Of a stretch of 31,626 nt of DNA, positions 1-8,819 are shown piece after piece; the stretch's first letter is position 1; each line of letters starts with the position of its first letter. The stretch covers positions 1 to 31,626 of the forward strand of contig CAYTLW010000092.1 in the NCBI GenBank assembly GCA_964438735.1, read 5' to 3'. The position numbers and the translations under genes are program-made. The notes below the pieces were generated by a model. The model was not told the DNA's origin. It made no database searches and was given only the letters and a program-made list of their open reading frames with translations. The DNA is from CAYTLW01 sp964438735 (GTDB taxonomy: Bacteria; Myxococcota_A; UBA9042).

Positions 1-3000
1 CGTCCTTGGTGGTGCACTTGGAGCCGTCATCGCAGGCGTTGGAATCGTCGGCGGTGAACACGCAACCCTTGGCCGGGTCGCACTTGTCGTCGGTGCAGGC
101 CTTGCCGTCATCGCAGCTCAGCGGCGCCTGGCCGACGCACTTGCCTGCCTGGCAGCCGTCCTTGCTGGTGCAGGCGTCGCCGTCATCGCAGGGGTTGCTG
201 TCGTCGGCCTTGGCAGTGCAGCCCTTGGCGGGATCGCAGGCGTCGTCGGTGCACGGGTTGCCGTCGTCGCAGGACACGGACACGGAGCCGGCGCACTTGC
301 CAGCGGTGCAGCCATCCTTGCTGGTGCAGGCGTCGCCGTCGTCGCAGGGATTGCTGTCGTCGTTGACGAAGACGCAGCCCTTTGCCGGGTCGCAGCTGTC
401 GTCGGTGCAGGCCATGCTGTCATCGCAGGTCACCTTGCCGCCGCCCACGCACTCGCCGCCGCCGCAGCGGTCGCCCTTGGTGCAGGCGTTGCCGTCGCTG
501 CAGGAGTTGCTGTCGTCGGCCTTGTACACGCAGCCCTTGGCCGGGTGGCAGCTGTCGTCGGTGCAGGCCTTGCCGTCGTCACAGGTCTTGGCCGGGCCAC
601 CGGCGCATGAGCCGGCCTTGCAGCCATCGCTGGTGGTGCAGGCGTTGCCGTCGTCGCAGGCGTTGCCGTCGTTGCCGGCCTTGTGCACGCAGCCCTTGTC
701 GGCGACGCAACTATCCACGGTGCAGGGGTTGCCGTCGTTGCAGTCAGGGGTGCCCTTGCCGACGCACTTGCCGCCCCAGCAGCGATCCTTGACGGTGCAG
801 GCGTTGCCATCATCGCAGCCCTTGCCGTCGCAGGTCGGGTACACGCAACCGACCGCCGGCTTGCACTTATCCCAGGTGCAGGGGTTGCCATCGTCGCAGT
901 TCACCGCGCCACCGGGCACGCACTGGCCGGCCTTGCAGGCGTCGGCCTCGGTGCACTTGTTGTTGTCGGTGCAGGCGTTGGTGTCGTCGTTGACGGCCAC
1001 GCAGCCCTTGATGGGGTCGCAGCTGTCGTCGGTGCAGGGGTTGCCGTCGTTGCAGGTCGGGGCGGGGCCGCCGACGCATTTGCCGGCCTGGCAGGCGTCC
1101 TTGGTAGTGCATTTGCTGCCATCGCTGCAGGCGTTGCTGTCATCGGCCTTGTTGAAGCAGCCCTTGGCCCCAGTCTTCTTGCCGTCAGGGTCGCAACCGT
1201 CGTCGGTGCAGGGGTTGCCATCGTCGCAATCGGGACCGCCGGCGCCCTGGCATTTGCCGCCCTTGCAGAGGTCGGCCAGCGTGCAGGCGTTGCCGTCATC
1301 GCACTTGTTGCCGGTCAGGCCGTCGTTGATGCAGCCCTGGGCCTTGTCACAGCTATCTGCCGTGCACGGGTTGCCGTCATCGCAGCCCTTGGGCGCGCCG
1401 CCCACGCAGGCGCCATCCCAGCAGCCATCCTTGGTGGTGCAGGCGTTGCCATCGTCGCAGGCGCCGCCGTTGCTGGCGGTGTGGGTGCAGCCGGAGTTGG
1501 CGTTGCAGCTGTCGGCGGTGCAGGGGTTGCCGTCGTCGCAATCGGGTGCCGGGCCGCCCTTGCAGGTACCGGCGGCGCAGGTGTCACTGGTGGTGCAGGC
1601 GTTGCCATCATCGCAGGACTTGCCGTCGCCGCTGGCCATGTGACGGCAGCCCTTGGCCCCAGTCTTCTTGCCGTCAGGGTCGCAGCTGTCGGCGGTGCAC
1701 GGGTTGCCATCGTCGCAATCGACCGGCTTGCCGTGGCAGGCGCCCTTCTTGCAGCCATCACCCGAGGTACAGGCGTTGCCATCGTCGCATTGTTTTCCCG
1801 CAGGCGCGGGCGCATGCGAGCAGCCCGATTTCGCCTTGCAACTGTCGATGGTGCAGGGGTTGCCGTCATCGCAGTTCGGCGGCTTGTTGCCCTGGCAGGT
1901 ACCGGCGACGCAGCCGTCGACGGTGGTGCAGGCGTCGCCGTCATCGCAGGCGTTGCCGTCATTGGCCTTGGCGACGCAGCCCTTCGTCTTGTGGCAGGCA
2001 TCGTCGGTGCAGGGATTGCCGTCGTCGCAGGTCAGCGGGTCGGTGCCGCAGCACTGGCCGGCCTTGCAAACGTCCGTCTGGGTGCACTTGTTGCCATCAT
2101 CGCAGGGGCCGCCGTCGACGGGCTTGTGGCAGCAGCCGGTCTTCGGCGAGCAGGTGTCCTTGGTGCAGACGTTGCCGTCGTCGCAGTCCAGCGGCTTCTT
2201 GCCGACGCACTTGCCTTCCCAGCACATGTCCTTGGTGGTGCATTTGCTGCCGTCGTTGCAGGTGTTGCTGTTGTCGGCGGTGCTGACGCAGCCCTTGTCG
2301 GCGTGACAGGCGTCGTCGGTGCAGGGGTTGCCGTCGTCGCACTTCGGCGGCTTGCTGCCGGCGCAGGCGCCAGACTTGCAGGTATCGACCGTGGTGCACT
2401 TGCTACCGTCATCGCAGGGCGCGCCGTCGGTATTGCTGTGGGTGCATCCCTTGGCGGCGTCGCAGCCGTCGGCTGTGCAGGGGTTGCCATCGTCGCAGTC
2501 CACGGCCTGGCCGGGCTTGCAGGTGCCGGACTTGCAGGCGTCGCCGCTGGTGCAGGCCGAACCGTCGTCGCACGAGGCGCCCGTCAGGGCCTTGTGGGCG
2601 CAGCCGCTGTCGGCCTTGCAGCCATCGGCGGTGCAGGGGTTGCCGTCGTCGCAATCGGGCGCCTTGGAGCCGACGCACTTGCCCTTGCTGCAGGCGTCCA
2701 CGGTGGTGCACTTGCTGCCATCGTCGCAGGCGCCGCCGCTGAGGGCCTGGTGCGTGCAGTTGCCGGAGTTGCTCGAGCAGCCGTCGGCGGTGCAGACGTT
2801 GCCATCGCTGCAGTCCTTGTCGCTGCCGGACTTGCAGGTGCCCGCCTTGCAGACGTCGCCCTCGGTGCAGGCGTTGCCGTCGCTGCAGGAACCGCCGCTG
2901 GTCGCAGCGTGCTGGCAGCCGTGGCCAGGATCGCAGGAGTCGTCGGTGCACGGGTTGTTGTCGTCGCAGTCGACGTTGGCGCCGGGCTTGCACTTGCCGT

Positions 3001-3145
3001 GGGCGCAGGCGTCGCCGCTGGTGCAGGCGCTGCCATCGTCGCAGCCGCCGTTGACGGGCTGATGTGTGCAGCCCACGCCGGGCTCGCAGCCGTCGGCGGT
3101 GCAGGCGTTGTCGTCATCGCAGTTGAGTGGGCCGCCGGGGTTGCA
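1..3145 (-). repeat. Cys-rich repeat block C of the giant lipoprotein
   Basis: About 40 units. Spacing between successive CDDG codons alternates near 81 and 75 bp, for example at about 34, 115, 190, 271 and 346, giving a 156-bp (52-residue) period. A 39-nt stretch at 1158-1196 recurs at 1647-1685. Confidence 0.8.
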
Positions 3146-6100
3146 GACGCACTTGCCGGTGTTCCAGATCTCCAGCTTGCCCTTGATGATCAGGGCCAGC
3201 TGACGCTGCGCGCCCTGCGGGTTGCTGCCCAGGATGTGGGCCTTGAGGAAAAGATCGGCCTGCACGATGACCGCGGAGATGGCGGTGGAGTCGGCGCCGG
3301 CGGCGACGTTCAACTTGGCGGCGATCAGCTGCGCGGCCAGGGCGAAGGTGGCGTCCTTGGCGTTGGCTTTCTTCAGGACCTTGAGGATGCAGTCGTTCAG
3401 CGGCAGCTGGAGCGAGCCGATGACGACGATCTTGAGCTTCCACGCGCCCGGATGGGTCTTCCAGTAACCCTTGCTGCGCTGGCAGAAGCAGCCATTGTCG
3501 CCAGTGGGCTTGCAGACACCGGCCTTGCAGGCGTCGGGGCCGTTGCAGTCGTTGCCATCATCGCAGTTGGGGCCGCTGATCGGGCTGGTGGTGCAGCCGG
3601 ACTTGGCGTCGCAGCCGTCCTTGGTGCACACGTTGTCGTCGTTGCAGGTCACGGCCTCGCCGCCCTTGCAGTGGCCGGCCTTGCAGGCGTCGGCAGAGGT
3701 GCAGGCGTCGCCGTCCTCGCAGGCGTTGCCGGTCAGGGCGTCGTGCTTGCAGCCCTGGGCCAGGTCACAGGAGTCGGCCGTGCAGGCCTTGCCGTCGGAG
3801 CAGTCCACTGGGCTGCCGCCGGCGCATCCGCCACCGGAGCAGATGGTGCCGGTGGTGCAGGCGTTGCCGTCGTCGCAAGCCGGCCCGTCCTTGGCCAGGG
3901 TGTGGCAGGAGGTGGCCGGGTCGCACCAGTTGGTGGTGCAGGGGTTGCCGTCGTCGCAGTCGACCTTGACGCCTCCGGCCTGGCAGGTACCGCCAGCGCA
4001 GGCATCGCCCTTGGTGCAGGCGTTGCCGTCATCGCAGGGCGCGCCGCTGATGGGCGAGACGCGACAACCGAGCGCGGAGTCGCACCAGTTCTTGGTGCAG
4101 GGGTTGCCGTCGTCGCAATCCAGCGCGCCCTGACCGGTGCAGACGCCGGACTGGCAGGCCGACGATCCGGTGCAGAGGTCGCCGTCGTCGCAGACGCCGC
4201 CGCTGGATTTGTGGTGCACGCAGCCCTTGTCGGGCGCGCAGCCATCGTCGGTGCACGGATTGCCGTCGTCGCAGTTGACGTTGTTGTGACCGTGGCAGAC
4301 GCCGCCGGAGCAGGCGTCGCTGGCGGTGCAGGCGTTGCCGTCATCGCAGCTGGCGTTGTCATCCGGGTGGTGGCAGCAGCCCTTACCGGGCAGGCAGACG
4401 TCCTTGGTGCATGGATTGCCGTCGCCACATTCCTTGGGATTGCCGCCGACGCAGGCGCCGCCCTTGCACATGGAGCTGGCCGTGCAGGCATCGCCGTCGT
4501 CGCAGGAACCGCCATCGATGGGCGTGTTGAAGCAACCGGAGGCCGACTTGCAGCCGTCGGTGGTGCAGACGTTGTCGTCGTCGCAGGAGGGCACTGATCC
4601 GGACTGGCACTGGCCGTTCTTGCAGTGGTCGCCGACGGTGCAGGCGTCGCCGTCATCGCATTTCAGGGTGCCGCCGACGGGCGTGTTGGAGCACTTGCCG
4701 GTGGCCGGGTTGCAGCTGTCGGTGGTGCAGGGGTTGCCGTCGTCGCAATCCTGCTGGCCCTTGTGCTTGCAAACGCCGTGCTTGCAGACGTCGGGAGCGG
4801 TGCAGGCGTCGCCGTCATCGCATGCGTTGCCCGTGAGCGGGTCGTGCGCGCATGCGCCCGTCTTGGGATCGCAGGTGTCGGAGGTGCAGGGATCGCCGTC
4901 GTTGCAATCTACCGGGCTGCCGCCCGTGCAATTGCCATCAACGCACTGGTCGGGGCCGGTGCAGGCGTCGCCATCGTCGCAGCCGCCGCCGCCGTTGCTG
5001 TGCACGCAACCCTTGGCCGGGTCGCAGGCGTCCGCGGTGCAGGGATTGCCATCTTCGCAGCCGGGCGCAGGACCGCCGACGCAGGCGCCGGCTTCACAAC
5101 CGTCGGCCGTGGTGCAGGCGTTGCCATCGTCGCAGCTCGCCGCGTCGTCGGCGGTGTGCGTGCAGCCCAGCTTGGCGGTGCAAGCGTCGGTGGTGCAGGG
5201 GTTGCCGTCGTTGCAATCCAGGCTGCCGGCGCCAGCGCAGTTGCCCTTCTTGCAGGCGTCGTCGGTGGTGCACGGGTCGCCATCGCTGCAGCTGGCCTTG
5301 TCGTCGGGATGGTGGCAGCAGCCCTTGTCGGGCAGGCAGGTGTCGGTGGTGCAGGGGTTGCCGTCGTCGCACGCCGGGGCGCCCGCTGCCATGCAGACGC
5401 CGGCCACGCAGGACTCGTCGCTGGTGCAGGCATCGCCGTCGTCGCAGGCGCCGCCGTCGATGTCCTGATGGGTGCAGCCCTTGGCCGCGTCGCAGCCGTC
5501 GGTGGTGCAGGGATTGCCATCATCGCAATCCAGCGGGCCGCCACCTGTGCAGGGGCAGTCGCCGCCCTTGCCGCTGTTATTCCACTTGTCGAGCTTGTCC
5601 TTCAGCGCCAGAGCCTTGGTGCGGGCGGCGCCCTTGGGATTGCAACCGATGGGATGCGACTTCAGGAAGGCGTCGGCAGCCGCGATGACCGCAGCCAGTT
5701 CGCCGGCCGCGGCGCCAGCGGCCACGTTGAGCTTCGAGGCGGTCAGCTGGGCACCCAAAGCGAACGTGGCGTCCTTGGCGCTGGACTTGCCCAGCAGGCC
5801 CGAGATGAGCGCGGACTTGGTCCAGGTCTCGCCGCCGATGGTCAAGGAGTTCACGGGCCACGCGCTGGCGTGGTTCTTCCAGTAGCCCTTCGACAGGGGG
5901 CAGGCGCAGCCGCCCGAGGCCGGCTTGCAGTCGCCACCGGTGCACAGGTCGGCGCCGTTGCAGGCGTCGCCATCATCGCACTTGGCGCCGTCGTCGGCTT
6001 TGTGCGCGCACCCCTTGGCCGGGTCGCAGCCGTCGATCGTGCAGGGGTTGTCATCGTCGCAGTTGGCGACGGCGCCAGCGGCGCAATCACCGGCTTTGCA

Positions 6101-8530
6101 GGCGTCGCCCTTGGTGCAATTCGAGCCGTCTGCATCGCAGGGCGTGCCGTCGGCCTCGGCCACTGGCGAGCAGCTGCCGGAGGCGGGATCGCACGTGTTC
6201 TTCAGGCAGGCGGAGTCGCCGGCGTCGCTGCAGGACACCACCGTGCTGGCGTCGACCTTGCACTGGTAGGGGAACGAGGACTTGTCGCACTTCAGGGTGC
6301 CGTTGCACAGGTTGTCGTCGTTCTGCCCGGCGCAGTCCAGATCGCTCTGGCAGCCGCAGGCGTCGCCGCCCGAGGTGCAGACGCCGGCCTTGCAGGCGTC
6401 GCCGACCGTGCAGACGTTGCCATCATCGCAGCTGCCGCCAATGGGCAGGTGCACGCAGCCGGCTGCCTTGGCGCAGTAGTCGCCGGTGCAGGGGTTGCCG
6501 TCGTCGCAATCGACCTTGCCCCCAGCGGTGCAGATGCCGGCCTTGCAGGCGTCGCCCTGGGTGCAGAGATCGCCATCGTCACAGTCCAGGCCGTTGGCCT
6601 TGTGCATGCAGCCCTTGCCGGTGTCGCAGGCGTCGTCGGTGCAGGGGTTGCCGTCGTCGCAGGCGCCGCCCTGGCCGCCAACACACTTGCCGCCCTGGCA
6701 GGACTCGCCCTGGGTGCAGGCGTTGCCGTCGCTGCAGCCGCCGGGCGCGGGCGTATTCTGGCAGCCATCGGAGAGATCGCAGCTGTCGTCGGTGCAGGGG
6801 TTGCCGTCGGTGCAGTTGATGGCCGCGCCGCTGTCGCAGCTGGCGCCCATGCAGGTGTCACCGGAGGTGCAGGCGTTGCCGTCGTCGCAGCTGGCGCCGT
6901 GATTGGGCTTGTGGGTGCAGCCCAGACCGGCATGGCAGCTGTCGATGGTGCAGATCTTGCCGTCGTCGCAATCGACCGAGCTGCCGACGCAGCCCTTCTT
7001 CTGGCAGGTATCGCCGCTGGTGCAGGCGTCGTTGTCGTCGCAGGGCGTGCCCATGGCGACCGTCTTGTGCTTGCACTTGCCGCCCTTGCAGGTGTCGCTG
7101 GTGCAGGGATTGCCATCGTCGCAATCCATGGTCGGACCGCAGCCGCACTTGCCCTTCTTGCAGTGATCGCCGTCGGTGCACGGGTCGCCGTCGTCGCAGG
7201 GCTTGCCGTCGTCGTCGATGTGCTTGCAACCGGTCTTGGCATCGCAGAGGTCGGCGGTGCAGGGGTTGTCGTCGTCGCAGTCGAGCGCCTCGCCGCTGTT
7301 GCAGGAGCCAGCGCCACAGGTCTCGATGCCATTGCAGACGTCGCCATCACTGCACAGATCGCCGCCATCGGCTTCGTCGACCTGGTCGTCGCAGTCGTTG
7401 TCCTGGCCGTCGCAGATCTCCTGGCCGGGCACGCACTCGGCGTCCGGACAGAACGACAGCGCGTCCACGGCGCCCGAACCGGCCAGCTTGACCGTCAGCC
7501 CGGTCACGCCGCCCTTGTTGAAGGTCCAGTCCTGGATGCTGCCATTGGTCAGCGCGGGGATCGGGAAGACCTCGACCACGCCGCCCTTGAAGGTCACCGA
7601 GATGGTGCCGCCCTGCTCCTCGATGTCGACCAGGCGCAGGCTGTAGACGTGAACGGACTTCTTGAACTTGAAGGTCAATTCGCCACCGGCTGCCTCGTCA
7701 TCTGGCACGTCGATCAGGCCATCACCGTCGTTGTCGACCTCGTTTTCAGCGATGATCAGCAGGTTGTGCTGATCGGGGGTCGCCAGGTCGTTGTCGCCAC
7801 CGGTGGGGTTGTCCGAATCGAAGGTGATCGCCAGGTCGGGGTGGTTCGGGTTCTTGTTGGCGGCGCTGACATCGAGCAGCCAGGGGGCGTACTGCGTGGC
7901 GATGGGCGTGCCGGCCAGGATGACGTCGCCGGCGGGGTCACTGTCGAAGCCAACCTGGAGGGGGCAGGTGGGCATCGTGCAGTCATCGTCGATCAGACCG
8001 TCGCAGTCGTTGTCCTTGCCGTCGCAGATCTCGTCGGAGGCTTCGCAATCGGGCGTCGGGTCTGCGGGGCGGCAGACCTTCTTCTTGCCCTGGTGATTGC
8101 CAGCGGTGACGCACTCGTAACCCTCGGGGCAGAGGTCGATGCAGGTGCTGGCGCACTTCTTCTTGCCGCCCGGGTTCTCCAGGCAGAAGCCGCTGAGGCA
8201 TTCCTCGTTGGCGTCGCAGGGGCACAGGGCGGCGCCGGGGCAGCCCTTGTCGTCCTTGCGGGGCTTCCAACCGAAGCTGCCACTTTTGGCCTCCGGTGGC
8301 CCGAGGTCCGTGGCGGCATCACCGGCCGCGCCAGCCGTGCCGGCGCCGGCACCGGCGGCGTCTGCCAGCTGGGCGTCTGCGCCTTGACCTGCACCGGCTT
8401 GCGCCATCAGGTCCGTCGGCTCGCTGTCGCCACAGCCCCAATTCAGGGCCAGAAGGAGCGTCAACAGGACCGGCAATGCCAGCGTCCCTGCCCCGCGTTT
8501 CCGTTTGGGTGTCGTGGTGTTTACTTGCAT
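1..8530 (-). CDS. Giant cysteine-rich repeat lipoprotein (partial, C-terminus beyond window)
   Basis: One uninterrupted minus-strand frame runs from an ATG at 8530 to the left edge with no stop, giving at least 2,843 codons. Residues 1-33 look like a lipoprotein signal: basic start, Leu-rich core and Cys33 after a loose lipobox (LNWGC). A low-complexity Ala/Gly/Asp linker follows. Residues about 169-184 carry a MopE-like motif (CDGKDNDCDG), and a second copy lies near 373. Between them is a beta-rich domain containing NPTGGDNDLATP and LLIIAE. From about residue 395 the protein is a tandem array of units CDDGNPCTxDxCDxxxGCxH (27 residues) and CDDGxACTxGDxCxxGxC (25 residues), interrupted near 881-985 and 1687-1791 by a non-repetitive GYWKxH module. 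It is probably exported and disulfide-rich; the function is unknown, and adhesion or surface structure is inference. Only a G-rich stretch precedes the ATG, so the start rests on the signal peptide. Confidence 0.9.
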   Translation of the reverse strand, partial: MQVNTTTPKRKRGAGTLALPVLLTLLLALNWGCGDSEPTDLMAQAGAGQGADAQLADAAGAGAGTAGAAGDAATDLGPPEAKSGSFGWKPRKDDKGCPGAALCPCDANEECLSGFCLENPGGKKKCASTCIDLCPEGYECVTAGNHQGKKKVCRPADPTPDCEASDEICDGKDNDCDGLIDDDCTMPTCPLQVGFDSDPAGDVILAGTPIATQYAPWLLDVSAANKNPNHPDLAITFDSDNPTGGDNDLATPDQHNLLIIAENEVDNDGDGLIDVPDDEAAGGELTFKFKKSVHVYSLRLVDIEEQGGTISVTFKGGVVEVFPIPALTNGSIQDWTFNKGGVTGLTVKLAGSGAVDALSFCPDAECVPGQEICDGQDNDCDDQVDEADGGDLCSDGDVCNGIETCGAGSCNSGEALDCDDDNPCTADLCDAKTGCKHIDDDGKPCDDGDPCTDGDHCKKGKCGCGPTMDCDDGNPCTSDTCKGGKCKHKTVAMGTPCDDNDACTSGDTCQKKGCVGSSVDCDDGKICTIDSCHAGLGCTHKPNHGASCDDGNACTSGDTCMGASCDSGAAINCTDGNPCTDDSCDLSDGCQNTPAPGGCSDGNACTQGESCQGGKCVGGQGGACDDGNPCTDDACDTGKGCMHKANGLDCDDGDLCTQGDACKAGICTAGGKVDCDDGNPCTGDYCAKAAGCVHLPIGGSCDDGNVCTVGDACKAGVCTSGGDACGCQSDLDCAGQNDDNLCNGTLKCDKSSFPYQCKVDASTVVSCSDAGDSACLKNTCDPASGSCSPVAEADGTPCDADGSNCTKGDACKAGDCAAGAVANCDDDNPCTIDGCDPAKGCAHKADDGAKCDDGDACNGADLCTGGDCKPASGGCACPLSKGYWKNHASAWPVNSLTIGGETWTKSALISGLLGKSSAKDATFALGAQLTASKLNVAAGAAAGELAAVIAAADAFLKSHPIGCNPKGAARTKALALKDKLDKWNNSGKGGDCPCTGGGPLDCDDGNPCTTDGCDAAKGCTHQDIDGGACDDGDACTSDESCVAGVCMAAGAPACDDGNPCTTDTCLPDKGCCHHPDDKASCSDGDPCTTDDACKKGNCAGAGSLDCNDGNPCTTDACTAKLGCTHTADDAASCDDGNACTTADGCEAGACVGGPAPGCEDGNPCTADACDPAKGCVHSNGGGGCDDGDACTGPDQCVDGNCTGGSPVDCNDGDPCTSDTCDPKTGACAHDPLTGNACDDGDACTAPDVCKHGVCKHKGQQDCDDGNPCTTDSCNPATGKCSNTPVGGTLKCDDGDACTVGDHCKNGQCQSGSVPSCDDDNVCTTDGCKSASGCFNTPIDGGSCDDGDACTASSMCKGGACVGGNPKECGDGNPCTKDVCLPGKGCCHHPDDNASCDDGNACTASDACSGGVCHGHNNVNCDDGNPCTDDGCAPDKGCVHHKSSGGVCDDGDLCTGSSACQSGVCTGQGALDCDDGNPCTKNWCDSALGCRVSPISGAPCDDGNACTKGDACAGGTCQAGGVKVDCDDGNPCTTNWCDPATSCHTLAKDGPACDDGNACTTGTICSGGGCAGGSPVDCSDGKACTADSCDLAQGCKHDALTGNACEDGDACTSADACKAGHCKGGEAVTCNDDNVCTKDGCDAKSGCTTSPISGPNCDDGNDCNGPDACKAGVCKPTGDNGCFCQRSKGYWKTHPGAWKLKIVVIGSLQLPLNDCILKVLKKANAKDATFALAAQLIAAKLNVAAGADSTAISAVIVQADLFLKAHILGSNPQGAQRQLALIIKGKLEIWNTGKCVCNPGGPLNCDDDNACTADGCEPGVGCTHQPVNGGCDDGSACTSGDACAHGKCKPGANVDCDDNNPCTDDSCDPGHGCQHAATSGGSCSDGNACTEGDVCKAGTCKSGSDKDCSDGNVCTADGCSSNSGNCTHQALSGGACDDGSKCTTVDACSKGKCVGSKAPDCDDGNPCTADGCKADSGCAHKALTGASCDDGSACTSGDACKSGTCKPGQAVDCDDGNPCTADGCDAAKGCTHSNTDGAPCDDGSKCTTVDTCKSGACAGSKPPKCDDGNPCTDDACHADKGCVSTADNSNTCNDGSKCTTKDMCWEGKCVGKKPLDCDDGNVCTKDTCSPKTGCCHKPVDGGPCDDGNKCTQTDVCKAGQCCGTDPLTCDDGNPCTDDACHKTKGCVAKANDGNACDDGDACTTVDGCVAGTCQGNKPPNCDDGNPCTIDSCKAKSGCSHAPAPAGKQCDDGNACTSGDGCKKGACHGKPVDCDDGNPCTADSCDPDGKKTGAKGCRHMASGDGKSCDDGNACTTSDTCAAGTCKGGPAPDCDDGNPCTADSCNANSGCTHTASNGGACDDGNACTTKDGCWDGACVGGAPKGCDDGNPCTADSCDKAQGCINDGLTGNKCDDGNACTLADLCKGGKCQGAGGPDCDDGNPCTDDGCDPDGKKTGAKGCFNKADDSNACSDGSKCTTKDACQAGKCVGGPAPTCNDGNPCTDDSCDPIKGCVAVNDDTNACTDNNKCTEADACKAGQCVPGGAVNCDDGNPCTWDKCKPAVGCVYPTCDGKGCDDGNACTVKDRCWGGKCVGKGTPDCNDGNPCTVDSCVADKGCVHKAGNDGNACDDGNACTTSDGCKAGSCAGGPAKTCDDGKACTDDSCHPAKGCVYKADDSNSCSDGNACTKGDRCGGGECVGGGKVTCDDSMACTDDSCDPAKGCVFVNDDSNPCDDGDACTSKDGCTAGKCAGSVSVSCDDGNPCTDDACDPAKGCTAKADDSNPCDDGDACTSKDGCQAGKCVGQAPLSCDDGKACTDDKCDPAKGCVFTADDSNACDDGSKCTTKD
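3150..3475 (-). other. GYWKxH module 2 inside the giant lipoprotein
   Basis: Residues about 1687-1791 begin GYWKTHPGAWKLK and include AKDATFALAAQLIAAKLNVA, which is nearly the same as in module 1, followed by a similar helical tail (KGKLEIWNTGKC). Both copies start directly after a cysteine-rich unit and end into CDD-type units, so the module appears to have been inserted or duplicated as a block. Confidence 0.7.
3550..5565 (-). repeat. Cys-rich repeat block B of the giant lipoprotein
   Basis: About 26 alternating units lie between the two GYWKxH modules. Some units share a CCHHPDD variant, at roughly 4345-4385 and 5290-5325, suggesting past duplication within the block. Confidence 0.8.
5570..5890 (-). 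other. GYWKxH module 1 inside the giant lipoprotein
   Basis: Residues about 881-985 begin GYWKNHASAWPV and continue with an alanine-rich helical stretch containing AKDATFALGAQLTASKLNVA, ending near DKLDKWNNS. This matches a motif often seen as 'GYWKNHPxAWP' in secreted bacterial proteins. The motif recognition is from memory and I know of no assigned function. Confidence 0.7.
5900..7345 (-). repeat. Cys-rich repeat block A of the giant lipoprotein
   Basis: About 17 units in alternating order, recognisable on the plus strand as recurring ttgccgtcgtcgca. The part around 6190-6400 breaks the rhythm and carries an irregular Cys-containing insert (CGCQSDLDCAGQND, then KVDASTVVSCSDAGD). Confidence 0.8.
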
Positions 8531-8631
8531 CGCGCCCCCCCCAGGCTGCGGCGCTGTCCCCTCTCCACGTCGGCTCTGCCCTCAAAACCGGTGCGTGGCG
8601 CAGGTCGCGCGTTTTCTATGCTCCGATCGCC

Positions 8632-8731
8632 NNNNNNNNNNNNNNNNNNNNNNNNNNNNNNNNNNNNNNNNNNNNNNNNNNNNNNNNNNNNNNNNNNNNN
8701 NNNNNNNNNNNNNNNNNNNNNNNNNNNNNNN
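8632..8731. other. Assembly gap (100 N)
   Basis: Exactly 100 undetermined bases, the customary length for a scaffold gap of unknown true size. It sits in the intergenic stretch 8531-8819, between the start of the giant lipoprotein gene and the end of the CPBP protease gene. Any gene or promoter in the true gap is lost. I see no gene in the remaining sequence of this stretch. Confidence 0.97.
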
Positions 8732-8819
8732 CGCTGTCAGAGTCAGACTCCCTTGGATCCCATGGTCTTGCCTTGGCCGTGATCGGGAGCGACAGCAACT
8801 CACTCACGTGACGATGCGC

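Noticed and set aside
6..1643. Plus-strand frame of 545 codons rich in Ser, Leu and Gln
   Set aside because: It is another antisense reading of the same cysteine-rich repeats, with no independent support.
683..4597. Large plus-strand open frame of 1,304 codons, and a similar one from 4625
   Set aside because: The products are Ala/Gly/Val-rich with the 26-residue rhythm of the opposite-strand repeats, no ribosome site and no domain. They are shadows of the minus-strand gene.
1..7345. CRISPR-like regular repeats
   Set aside because: The period of about 79 or 156 bp is in-frame coding sequence with variable units, and there is no constant repeat with unique spacers.
8632..8731. Possible mobile element at the gap
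   Set aside because: No transposase, terminal repeat or target-site duplication is visible on either side. The N run alone is not evidence.
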